Source: Adineta steineri
Taxonomy: Eukaryota; Rotifera; Eurotatoria; Adinetida; Adinetidae
Direction of reading: 5' to 3'
DNA length: 64,000 nucleotides
Assembly (NCBI GenBank): GCA_905250115.1
Contig: CAJNOI010000001.1
Location: forward strand, 1,738,977 to 1,802,976
The notes under the pieces were generated by a model. That model ran no database searches and was not told the origin of the DNA. It worked only from the letters and a program-made list of their open reading frames with translations. Positions within the stretch are counted from its first letter, which is position 1, and the number at the start of each line of letters is the position of its first letter. The position numbers and the translations under genes were made by a program. Positions 41,940-53,932 of this stretch are shown in pieces.

Positions 41940-44900
41940 ATGCCTTACGTTCGCTCAGCAGTAGTTTATCCGACAAACATTCCAATACCCCCGTCATCAG
42001 TTTATTTGAGAGAACGATCAGATACAGATCGTAGGTAAGTTTTCTCATTTGTTGATCCATCATATTGATTATACAAAGTGTACGAATCTTTCTGCTTCTA
42101 GACGAAGACCTCCTGCTTATGTACCAAGTTTAGCATGTCCTTGCTGTCTCCAAATCATAGGTGGAGTGATTCTTACTGCGCTACTTGCCGCTGCGATTTG
42201 TGTCCCGGTTGCAATAAGTCTTCGGTCCTCTTCAACTGGTACAACAGCAAGTATAAACTCGAAAATAATCAGCCAAAATAGCACATCGAGTAAGTAATTT
42301 CTTTTATTGAGACAAAGAATTCATGTACAGTTCGTAATCTCTAATCTATCTTCATAAGTAAATTTCAAGATCTCTTTCAATACTACAAAACTTTTATACT
42401 TTGATGTTATTATAGGCTCGGCATCGACTACTGCGACTACAACATCGACTTCATCAAGTAAGATTGTGCGACTACACCTATTGTGGAGTGTTGTTACATT
42501 TATTAAAATTAACCAATTGATTTCGCTCGAAATCTCTTGAGGATGTTGTCATTCTGTTCTCACTTTCGCTATCTTCTGTATTGAGAAAAAAAATGGTATG
42601 GTTACCAAACTTAAAGTGGATTTTGAAACCTTTTTTCTCAGTGTAGTATACAGAATTTTCAAAAGGAATACTGTTGCAATATGACTCTGAAGATTATCAT
42701 AGCCGTTTACATAACTGTCATGCAAACATTTATGCAGTCAATTTTAAAATAGCACTTTCGATACAATATCGTTAGGATTTTTATAATTTAAGCCAGCAGT
42801 AGATAAATTGTCGATGGATGACATAAATTATCATTTTAAGCGAAAAAAATCTTGTCCGGAGTATAAATGATTCTTTTTACTTCTCTGTTAATACGTCGTT
42901 ATCGAGAATATATGGATAGATATACTTGCAAGTACATTTTTGTGTGCATAACAGAATAAAGGATTGAGATTTTGGTTATTCATTGGTTACTCTCAGATAA
43001 AGGTCAATACTGAGTTATCTCCTGTTGTATTCTCACAAATAATTAGTTCTGTTCAGATTCAGAGCTACACAGAAACTGGGTTCGACATTAAATCTAGATG
43101 TGAACCTGGACCACACAAAAAAGAAAAGTTGAATCGGATCAGAAAGAATCCACAGTTCCTGATACCAAGGTGTTATTTACACACGATCATAACTAACCGT
43201 AAAAAACTTGAAATAATAATTTCTTTTATTGTTAATGTACATTTTCATGGCATCTCAAATCACTCTTATTTGTTATTTGTCTGAAACAATATTTATCTAA
43301 GAAATCTTTGCGCAAACGCAGACGTTCGTGTCGTATTTTTTAACCAAAAGCTCTACCATTGTACGCTACCTCCACAGATCGATAATTGAATATAAAACAG
43401 TGTAATCTGCTTTGCAAAAATCAAACACAAAATATGTACTTCCCCAATAAGATTCGAAATAATTTTATTTTCCTTATGAATTTTTATGTTTCCACTGATA
43501 TATAGATAAAATTAACAAAATTTCGAAATATTTGTTATAAAAATTCTTATAAAACTTATTTATTCACCTATTACTTATAAATAAATTCTCTTCTGTTCAA
43601 ATTTTCAGTATCAATATCGAGCACTACATCAAGTAGTACAAGCTCTACGACAAGTTCAACAAGTTCATCAACGAGTACAACAAGTTCATCAACAAGTTCA
43701 TCAACAAGTTCAACAACAAGCTCTACAACAAGCTCTNNNNNNNNNNNNNNNNNNNNNNNNNNNNNNNNNNNNNNNNNNNNNNNNNNNNNNNNNNNNNNNN
43801 NNNNNNNNNNNNNNNNNNNNNNNNNNNNNNNNNNNNNNNNNNNNNNNNNNNNNNNNNNNNNNNNNNNNNNNNNNNNNNNNNNNNNNNNNNNNNNNNNNNN
43901 NNNNNNNNNNNNNNNNNNNNNNNNNNNNNNNNNNNNNNNNNNNNNNNNNNNNNNNNNNNNNNNNNNNNNNNNNNNNNNNNNNNNNNNNNNNNNNNNNNNN
44001 NNNNNNNNNNNNNNNNNNNNNNNNNNNNNNNNNNNNNNNNNNNNNNNNNNNNNNNNNNNNNNNNNNNNNNNNNNNNNNNNNNNNNNNNNNNNNNNNNNNN
44101 NNNNNNNNNNNNNNNNNNNNNNNNNNNNNNNNNNNNNNNNNNNNNNNNNNNNNNNNNNNNNNNNNNNNNNNNNNNNNNNNNNNNNNNNNNNNNNNNNNNN
44201 NNNNNNNNNNNNNNNNNNNNNNNNNNNNNNNNNNNNNNNNNNNNNNNNNNNNNNNNNNNNNNNNNNNNNNNNNNNNNNNNNNNNNNNNNNNNNNNNNNNN
44301 NNNNNNNNNNNNNNNNNNNNNNNNNNNNNNNNNNNNNNNNNNNNNNNNNNNNNNNNNNNNNNNNNNNNNNNNNNNNNNNNNNNNNNNNNNNNNNNNNNNN
44401 NNNNNNNNNNNNNNNNNNNNNNNNNNNNNNNNNNNNNNNNNNNNNNNNNNNNNNNNNNNNNNNNNNNNNNNNNNNNNNNNNNNNNNNNNNNNNNNNNNNN
44501 NNNNNNNNNNNNNNNNNNNNNNNNNNNGACATTCGATTTGTTGGTAGATGTCTTGCTATAGATAAAAATTTCAGTAATATGACTAAAACCCTAAATGGAA
44601 GGCGAAAGGGCCCAAATCCTCTTGAGGTTTTTTATACCTCACTGAGGTCTATCTATCGCCAAAAGATGGGGCTTAACGGGCTTTTACACCTGGGGAGGTT
44701 CCCTCGTTAGAGAGGTGATCTACATTTGAATAATTCTAATTGTATAATAACTTTAATTGCAGCCAGCACGACCACGACAGACAACGTCTGCCTGAGTGGT
44801 GTTCTGTTCTCATATGAATTACTTAGTTTGAACATAAACCGCACTCTTCCTTGGACCCACTATACATTTAATTACACAGTAACTAATGTCACTTCGGCCA

Positions 44901-45241
44901 CGCTCACTTTCGCACTTCGCGACGATCCGCTTGACTGGTATCTCGATGACGTTTCCGTGATCAGCAGTACAGGAATGCAGTTATTATCGAATGGAGGATT
45001 TGAAACGGGTGACCTATCATACTGGGCCTATTGCAACCCGTCTCATGCCCATCACCCTGGCTTCGTCACCTCATCTGACTATGTGTCAGGTTGGTATTCG
45101 TACGTAGACGGATCAGTGGGATCTAGCGACTACTTGAGTCAAACATTTAATGTCACGCCGCTAACTTTAATCACTGGGAGTTTTTGGCTTCAGGCAACTG
45201 GGACTTATTCACAGTTTGCTGTTGTCACAATTTCCAATTGA
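41940..45241 (+). CDS. Type II membrane protein: long Ser/Thr stalk + carbohydrate-binding-like modules (gap inside)
   Basis: Exons 41940-42034, 42102-42289, 42416-42457, 43609-gap, gap-44573 (likely) and 44763-45241. A Pro/Arg-rich cytosolic tail leads to one membrane helix (IIGGVILTALLAAAICVPVA) and then a Ser/Thr stalk that becomes a near-perfect TSSST/TSSTTS repeat before the 791-bp gap. After the gap, 44528-44573 stays open and ends A|gt in the same phase 1 as the other exons. The last exon completes one sandwich-like domain (ending WYLDDVSVI) and contains most of a second one (LSNGGFETGDLSYWAY ... LSQTFNVT), the pattern of carbohydrate-binding jelly-roll modules. It has several N-glycosylation sites. 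The stop is TGA at 45239. Total length is unknown because of the gap. Topology and layout match the genes at 19753 and 22273. Confidence 0.75.
42458..43608 (+). other. Long intron (1.15 kb) in the Ser/Thr-stalk gene
   Basis: Unusually long for this window, where most introns are 45-70 bp. It is bounded by A|gtaaga and ttcag|TA. The 106-codon ORF at 42964-43284 inside it has no family features. The intron could hold a regulatory element or an old insertion, but no terminal repeats were seen. Confidence 0.55.
43737..44527. other. Assembly gap of 791 N inside a Ser/Thr repeat exon
   Basis: The gap begins within a tandem ACAAGCTCT/ACAAGTTCA array encoding Thr-Ser-Ser units, a typical cause of assembly failure. 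The missing part should contain the rest of the stalk and the start of the first extracellular module. Confidence 0.97.
44574..44762 (+). other. Intron with GC-rich, structured segment
   Basis: A 189-bp intron containing, at about 44590-44720, an unusually GC-rich stretch with several short inverted repeats: CCTCTTGAGG, CCTCACTGAGG and CCTGGGGAGG-TTCCCTCG. It stands out from all other introns here. No tRNA or known ribozyme core was recognised. Confidence 0.5.
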
Positions 45242-45525
45242 ACTACAGAGAAAGACTAATAGTAACTTTATTCCTCTGAAACGAACTCTATTTTCATATA
45301 AAGACATATGAACTCAACGCTTGATGATATTTGTGATCGTATCCATTTATTATTCTCAAAATGATTTTCATAATTTTGGATTGCTCGTAAGACAATTTGT
45401 TGTACAACGCAGATTCTCCACTGAATAGACAATGAGTGAATAACTCTGCTATGTTTTTATACGAAAAAGTGTTTCACGTAAGAAGAGCATATAAAATAAA
45501 TGACCTATTAATTGTGGCGTGTGAA

Positions 45526-45572
45526 TACGGGTGTTCTACTTCACTCAGACTCACACCTTCTTCAATATTTTG
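45526..45572. repeat. TGTGGG-type repeat (degenerate)
   Basis: GTGTGAATACGGGTGTTC at the left and CAGACTCACACCTTCTTCAA at the right, located in the convergent 3' region between the stalk gene and TTC14. Confidence 0.4.
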
Positions 45573-45725
45573 AAATTTCTATTTTGTTTTTTTTTAACGT
45601 TATGTCTAAATTACTCTTTAATGGATAGTCTTTGACAAGGTTTATAATTTTTTATTAGTAATAAACAACATAGACTAAGTGAGGAATAATAACCAAACAA
45701 AGAGCAAAAAGAAACAAATATTGTA

Positions 45726-48568
45726 TTATTTTCTTCGTTTTTCCATTGACTGTTTAGCTTTAAGTTGCATATAAAGTTTTTCAATATCTTCAGCTTCTCG
45801 ATCAATAACAAGAGATGTATTTTTCTTTGCTGATGATGAAACTCTATGTTGTTGTTGTTCTTGACTTATTGAGGAAGATGCAACAGTTGATGGTAATGTT
45901 TTTCGTTGTAAGAACGATTGATTTGCTTTTGATGAATGATCATTGGAATGAGATCGATCCAGTGTTGAAACAATACTTTCACGTACAAGACTAAATTAAG
46001 TAATAATAGGAAAAAGGTTTCTATACTGACCTATTTCCATTCTTATTATTTTCATTGATAATTGATTGTTTTCCTTTTGAACTATTCTCTTGAGATGATA
46101 CAGGCATAGAACTTGACAAATAAAAACAAGAAAATAAATATGAAACTATTCTCTCTTTAATTTGAAAACACACTTTTTTTGAGTAGTAGTCGATACATCA
46201 CTAAAATTGAAAAGAATTAATTTTTAATAAAATATTATTATTTTTAATTTATACTTTTCAGTAATATCAATCACAGGTATTGACTTCGATTTTTTCTTTT
46301 CATTTGTATGCGATGTTGATGATGATGATGAAATTGTTGTTAAAGAATTACTTGTAGAAGAAGTACTTGATGATGATGATGAAGAACTTGTTCGACTACT
46401 ACTACTACTACTGCTGCTGCTGATACTTGTAGTAGAACTTGATCGTTTCCGTTTTAATCCATTGTCAATCAACGATGAACTCAAAAGAATGTCGATGGGA
46501 TGCCAAGAAGAAATTATTATTTGCCAATGTTCTCACCCTTTTAATGATGATCTTCGTCTTTTTGGAGATCTTGCCGATCGTCTTTCTTTGAAATTCCTAC
46601 TTAGAAAATAACAATAGAACATTATCATATCAAACAACGAAACATACGACTGTAGATTCGATGGTATACTTGGTCCATATTCCAATTTTCGTGTTGCTTC
46701 TTTTTTCTTATTATTTCAAAAAAAAGACGAAATTTCTATTTCTTCAATAATATTCAATATTTAACTTTACTTTTGTTCGTAACATATCTAATTTTCGTTT
46801 TGTTTCATTATCATCTGGTTTATATTTCAATGCTTTTTCAAGATAATGAATTGCATCATCATAATCATCCGTACTTAAAAAGAAAAATTTTGTTTTTCTA
46901 TTAAATATACTTCAACTTACTCATTAGCTATATTATTCAATACATCGTGTAAATATTTTGATGCATTTGAATGTTTATGATCAATTTTTAAAGCTTCTTC
47001 AAAGTCTTGCATAGCTCGTTTATAATGTCCTTGATTTGCTGATAATGCACCGCGTGCTACAAATGCATCAACACATTTTGGATCTGTTGCTAAAGCTTTA
47101 TTAAAATGAAGTACAGCTGAACTTGAATCATTCTCTTTCATTAATCGTACTCCGGCAGCAACACTAAAAATATACATGAGTAATTATATCAATCAAAAAA
47201 TAATATCATTTGTCTACCTTTCAATTGCCCATTCATGATCTTGTTTATGACGTAGTTTATCAAAATATTCATCTGATGAAATTTGTTTTCTATTTATAGA
47301 AAAAAAAAAGTTTTTTTTTCGAAATTATTTCAAAGTAATTAATATACCGTTTAAATGAATTAATTAATGACATATGTAATATATCATTAGATGATCGAGT
47401 ACCAGTATTATTATTATTTTCTGAAGGAAAATGTTCAAATCGTTTTTTCAATTGTTGATAAAGTGTTTGAACACAAGCACGATTATTCAATGCTTTTGAT
47501 GTTTGAAGTATATCTTCATAAGATTGACTTTGTTCTTCTTGTCGACGTAATAAACTAAACAAAACCATAGAACATATATATAGAGAAGATTATTTTTTTC
47601 TCTTTACATATAATGTGTTGGTAAATCATCTTCATTGATAAGACCCTATAAGAAAAAGGAAATAAGACGTTTAAAAAAGGAAATAAGACGTTTAAAAAAT
47701 GAATTGATATATTCAATAGTTACTAGTTTTTTTGTAGATTGAGACCATTCTAGTGAAACAATAGAATTAAAAACAAAAAAAAGATTTATTTTAAACATAC
47801 GATTTGTAGATGGATCAATTGTTAATTGAAGTTCTTCTTTAGTTAAATCAATATGATTTACACATGCTGAATACGAAATTAGAAAAAAAATATACTTAAA
47901 TAAAAGTATTTGAATAATTTACCTCGTATAAAATCACCACTTTGATATTCTCCATCATCATTATCTTCATCACTTACTTCTTCTTTACCTCGATCATATC
48001 GATTTTTTTTATGATGATTATAATTTTTATTACTTGATGTGTTCAATAAACAAGTTGCCTAGATTGAAATTATATTATTTATGAGTAAATAACTAATTAT
48101 AAAATTTGTCTTACAGTAAGTTTAAGATCATGTAATGCTCGTCGATGTCCATCATCGAAACATAAAATACGTACAAGCATATCACGTGAACTAGCCGTTA
48201 GAACATTACAAATAAGAAGATGACCAGGACGTATTAACTAGAAAAATAATCTTGAATCAATATAATGAAGAAAATAAATGAGATTACTTTGAAAAATTGT
48301 TCACGACAAAGTCGAGATGAAACATGAAGAAAATATTCAATTGGAGGAGTTATAACAAAAAGATCTAATATAATATATAAAAATAGATATTATTTATTAT
48401 AAAGAAAGATTTAAGTTACTAACTTGGATCTTCATCTTCAATATCAATGTGCGATGAAGAAAATCTATTTAATCGAGGACGATGTATATCTATTGTAGAA
48501 TCTGTAGGAAAAAGTGTTGATGAATGTTGATCGATAAATTCTTGAACACAATCATTAAGAGATTTCAT
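45726..48568 (-). CDS. TTC14: Tetratricopeptide repeat protein 14 (S1-like + TPR)
   Basis: A multi-exon minus-strand gene (at least ten exons, short introns) from ATG 48568 (MKSLNDCVQEFID) to TAA 45726. The N-terminal part has PPIEYFLHVSSRLCREQFF and RPGHLLICNVLTASSRDMLV, which correspond to the degenerate S1/OB region of TTC14. It is followed by YQSGDFIRACVNHIDLTKEE, LGLINEDDLPTHYM and SYEDILQTSKALNN, then TPR units (AAGVRLMKENDSSSAVLHFN; VARGALSANQGHYKRAMQDF; NASKYL; DDAIHYLEKALKYKPDD). The C-terminal tail is Ser-rich with KRKRSSS and KKKSKS clusters, as in the vertebrate protein. The role is poorly known; the S1 fold and SR-like tail suggest RNA-associated work in the nucleus. An upstream in-frame ATG at 48691 would add an AT-rich leader and is not preferred. 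Confidence 0.85.
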
Positions 48569-49332
48569 TGTACGAAATAATAGTTGAACAAATATATTCA
48601 AATAAAGAAAATGGAAAAACACATCGATCGATAAATAACAATAGATGATAGATACATATGATTCAATGTACTTTCTCTTCTTATAGGACAAATAAATCGA
48701 TCCAATAAGATATTTAAATACTGATTCATAACAGTACTCAGCGACATCTAATTATCAATATTATTATAAATGTACAAAAAGATTCTTAGAAAATAATTAT
48801 AGAATATAAAAGAATGAATTGTTTTGAATAATTATAATTTACTTTGTACTAAAACTAATTCGAATTGAATTGAATAATCATTGCATAATGATAATGAACT
48901 TATTGTAAATAATTTATTCTAATTTCTAAATGATCGTGGTATGTGTTACTTTCCATTAATGAAACAATTATCTTTGCCATCAAACATTACATTTCATTCT
49001 ATGGATTCAACAACAGGACATTTAGAAAAAAAATTGTTTGAATGATATACGAAATCATTTATATAAGAAGTAAACTATGTCTTATTTGGTGATGTAGTTA
49101 AATATAAACTTTCTTTTTCAATCAAAAGTTATTCTGCTTTAATCGAATAATTGATAATATCTGACGAATGAGATCACGAGAAAAAATAGTTTACTGAAAT
49201 TAAAATTATAACTTTAAATGTTGTTAAACGCGCCATGGTATAATCTTTGTATAATACACACCTATAGTATTACCTAGGTATCTTTGCTTCTATTTAATTC
49301 ATAAATTATTTAAATTGAATATGATAAAGGCA

Positions 49333-49416
49333 TCTTGAGGGTGGGGTGTGGGTGTGGGTATATCTATCTTCTCTTAATCCACATCCACACCCACATTCAC
49401 AACCTCACTCTCAATC
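49333..49416. repeat. TGTGGG-type hairpin repeat
   Basis: Left edge TCTTGAGGGTGGGGTGTGGG then TGTGGGTATA; right arm ATCCACATCCACACCCACAT and AACCTCACTCTCAA. The G-rich arm contains two exact TGTGGG units. Confidence 0.75.
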
Positions 49417-49560
49417 ATCGAAAATATAGATGAGTGTGAACAAAATATTCATATGCATACATTCATGATTTTTTTGCACCATAAATTAAGCAACATTCGG
49501 GATCTTACTTAAATTAATGTCTCAATGTTTTAAAATCATATAATGTTACAATAGCCACAC

Positions 49561-49627
49561 AGGGTGCAGATGTGAGTGTCGGTATGATGAAAGAGAGGAT
49601 GTGCCTACATACACCCACACTTAAGAT
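49561..49627. repeat. TGTGGG-type hairpin repeat (degenerate)
   Basis: Left AGGGTGCAGATGTGAGTGTC, right CTACATACACCCACACTTAAGA. The right edge keeps a variant of the CTCAAGA end (CTTAAGA). Confidence 0.55.
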
Positions 49628-50063
49628 TCTTTGATAACATATTGAAGTTTATATCCATTTATATAGTTTTTACTTTTATACACGCATATTTTTATTCTAT
49701 TATCACGAGCAGATACATTAAAATTATATAAAAAGTCAAAATAATCATAGATTCAAATAGGTACTTTATTCTATAAAGATTGTTGATATTAGTGAAGAAT
49801 GAGAAATTAAATTTCCTACATAATTGAATATACATTAAATGTGTTCTTTTGATTATTCTACAGAAAAATATATTTATATTTATCCGTACTTTTAAATAAA
49901 CTAGATGCTTTCGTATTCATTCAATTCTGACCGTTTTTTTTTGTAAGTTTGTTTATATTCAATAAACGACAATGACAACATGATAAAGACCAAACACATA
50001 ATTAATACAAAAACAGAAAGTATATATATCTACATATAGAGACAATAAAACAAAAGTATTTTT

Positions 50064-51172
<1,109 letters not shown>

Positions 51173-51306
51173 TTAGATTATATCTAGAAAAAGTCATAAG
51201 AAATGAATAATCATAAGAAATTTGTTAATTCTCTTGTTCAACAGTGTATTTTTTTTTTATATATTTACAAACGAAAAGAAAAATAATAATAATAATAAAG
51301 AATGGA

Positions 51307-53787
51307 CTAGATATTCATACGTTGACGTCGTGTAAATTCAAGACTTTTAGCCTGATTCCAATGAGTTTGTGTTAAAATATTTTCACCATGAGATAAAGTT
51401 TCTAATCTAAAAACGAAAATATTTTAAATAATAAATTCTCTCTCTCTCTCAAAATTTATTACCTAGCAAGTACAAGTAATAAATGAAAATCATCAAGATT
51501 TGTTAATAATTTTTGTTTACGCATATTAACAAAATCTTCTTGTATATATGTATTTATATCTGACGATGTATCATTAATTGTTTGATCAAGTTCAAGTTGT
51601 TGACTAATATATGTTAAATATCGACGTATATGATCGATTTGTTCTTTTGTAAAATGTGGAAATGTTATTTGATTTATTTCTTGTTCAGATTCATAACGAA
51701 CATAAACATCACAGGGTAAAATTGATTTGGTCGATGAAATAACTAAACATCGTATATCACATTCATAATCAAGTTGATAAATATGAAATTCATATTTTAA
51801 TGTTTGTTGACGAAGAAGTTCTTGAAGTAGTTTTATATTATTGAGACCTAAAAAAAATAAAATTTAAGAATTATCACTCCAAACCAGGGTGTGGGTGTGG
51901 GTGGGTGAGGGGGCGTGTAAGTGTGGATGTATAGCAGTGGCGGATCTAGGATTTTGGAAGGGGGGGAGGCGATTTTGGCTAAAAGCTATTTTTTGAGTCC
52001 AACTGAAGTAGTGTGAACCTATTTTTTCGTACATTTTTGCTGTAAAAAATCAAAAAACAATTCGGAAGGGGGGGATGATCGCCACCTCCCCCCTAAATCC
52101 GCCACTGATGTATAGGTATGGACTACTTTTCTTCTACACCCACACCCTGAAAGAACAAAGATATCCTCTGGATTAATTACCAAGTGTTGTTAATTGTCCA
52201 CATTCCATTTTAGTTTCATCGATGAGTAAATGTGAATTAAATGGAAGTTGTAATGGTGTTTGCATTAATTGATTTTCATTGTCATCTTCTTTCGTAACAT
52301 TTTTATTTGGCATTAATTGCATTGCATTTAATTTACTAATTGTAATAGAAAGACTTGAATGAAGTGATAAAATTGTTTGAAGTAATTGTTCAAGTGAATT
52401 GAATTGTTCAGTTGATATATGAGATAGATTTAATGATAATTTACCATAAGCTGATGATGGTTGACGAACATATGTACGTGAAATAAGATGTAATAATAAA
52501 TATTCACAAAGAAGTTTATCATTTGGAAAAATAGACTCAAATAATGAAAGAATATATTGACGAGATATTGAAACTAAAACAGAAAAGAAGATTGTTACAT
52601 AATTAAAGAAAATAATAAAAATACTTTGATCTAATTCAATAGTTGGTTGATGATGTAAAAGTGGATTAATATGAGCTAATTTTTTATATTGAATACAATG
52701 AATAGTTTTTATTGGTGGCATTTGCTCTTGATCCATTTCATCACTGGGGAAAAAAAGAAGAATGAGATTAATGTATTTCAATGCACGTTATTTACTTTGT
52801 TGGAATATTATCAGCTTTAACAACACCATGATCATAATAAATTCCAATAAATTCAACCATTGTATTAAGTAAAATTTCTTCAGTCGTGTCATAAACCTAA
52901 TATGAAAATATTTTTTATAGAAAATAATTTTCCTTTAATAAATACTTTAACGATATATCCTGATTTTGCGATTGGTTTGACTGATTCTGCTTTTGCTGTT
53001 GTATCACTGTTATCATTATTTGTTTCTGTTGTTGTTTTCAATCGTTTCATAGGTGATAACAATTCTTGAATATTATCATGATTATCAATAGATCTAAGTA
53101 TGACATAAAAAATATTTAAATATTTTTTATACAATTCCTTTACCTCTTATGCATTGTAAATTCTTCACCAAAATAATGTCGATAAGCATCTTTAACCCAT
53201 TGAGTTTCATTTGGAACTGGAATACATAAGAAACATTGACGTGAACTAAATTTTTCTCGTGGTGGTTCTTGTTCAACAACACTATATCCAGGCTAAATAA
53301 TAAATATGTCTCTATAAAATAGTTCACTACATAAAACTTTTACTCACTGGACATACGAATAAATCTGTATATTTAGCTGATTTTTCAATTTCAGTTTGTT
53401 GATAATCATTCGAACGAACTTTATAGTTAGCTACAAAATAAAATCGTTTATTTTCAATAATTTAAAGATTTATTTCGGAATATCTTACTACAATAAATTT
53501 CATCATCCGCCATATCTTGTATCATAGCTCGATAACGTACGAGACAACCTGATGGTAATGGATGTTCATCATCTCGATCATTCAATGATGGAATTTCTTT
53601 ATAAAAAGTTGGATTATCAATATTTGTTTGAAAATAATTTCGTACATCATTTTCAAATGTATCTGGTGATTTTTCTAAAGAAATATTTTATTTGAAAATT
53701 TTACCGGAAATAAAAATTCTGTTTTTTACCATGCAACCGATTAATAATTGTCATCGGATGCGTTATCCAGTCTTCGATGAAAGGCAT
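51307..53787 (-). CDS. MCMBP: Mini-chromosome maintenance complex-binding protein
   Basis: A multi-exon gene from ATG 53787 to TAG 51307. The start MPFIEDWITHPMTII matches the family start MPCGEDWLSHPLGIV. Next come VRYRAMIQDMADDEIY (compare FRCMIQDMFDPEFY), CFLCIPVPNETQWVKDAYRH, a charged linker, IHCIQYKKLAHINPLL, CEYLLLHLISRTYVRQ, LPFNSHLLIDETKMECGQL, and the end EDFVNMRKQ ... DDFHLLLVLARLETLS. In animals MCMBP binds MCM3-7, unloads MCM from chromatin late in S phase and protects MCM dimers. The intron at about 51851-52172 (322 bp) is far longer than its neighbours because it contains a TGTGGG hairpin repeat with a nested hAT-like MITE. The start is 145 bp from the PSMB1 stop. Confidence 0.94.
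51885..52149. repeat. TGTGGG-type hairpin repeat in an MCMBP intron, split by a MITE
   Basis: Left arm CAGGGTGTGGGTGTGGGTGG then GTGAGGGGGCGTGTAAGTGT; right arm TTCTACACCCACACCCTG. Without the 173-bp MITE and one 8-bp duplication the host repeat is about 84 bp. The outer edge CAGGG/CCCTG differs from the usual TTGAGGG/CCCTCAA. Confidence 0.8.
51935..52107 (+). mobile_element. hAT-like MITE, copy 2 (173 bp)
   Basis: Starts CAGTGGCGGATCTAGG and ends CCTAAATCCGCCACTG (one mismatch in the 16-bp terminal inverted repeat). It is flanked by the 8-bp duplication ATGTATAG (51927-51934 and 52108-52115). The interior, including AGTAGTGTGAACCTATTTTT and TTTTGCTGTAAAAAATCAAA, is the reverse complement of copy 1 with substitutions. 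Copy 1 is 47 bp longer, mostly at its C-rich end. Non-coding; it needs a transposase from elsewhere. Confidence 0.92.
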
Positions 53788-53932
53788 ATCTACAAAGATT
53801 GATAAATGAAAGAAAGAAAGAAAGCGAAATTCAATAGTTTAAAGTTCTTGTTTAATAAAACTGGAAAAGAAAACATGTTTTTTTTTTGTTTAACAATAAG
53901 CGTTTATAAGTTTAGTTCATTTTTTCTATGGT

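Larger units (their letters stand above)
48569..50063. other. Intergenic region with two hairpin repeats
   Basis: AT-rich spacer between TTC14 and WDR5 with the repeats at 49333-49416 and 49561-49627 spaced 145 bp apart. No gene seen. Confidence 0.5.

Noticed and set aside
42964-43284. 106-codon ORF in the long intron of the stalk gene
   Set aside because: No domain features, mixed composition, inside a well-supported intron.
44590-44720. tRNA or hammerhead ribozyme in the GC-rich intron segment
   Set aside because: No cloverleaf with an anticodon arm or TPsiC box, and no CUGAnGA/GAAA core could be placed.
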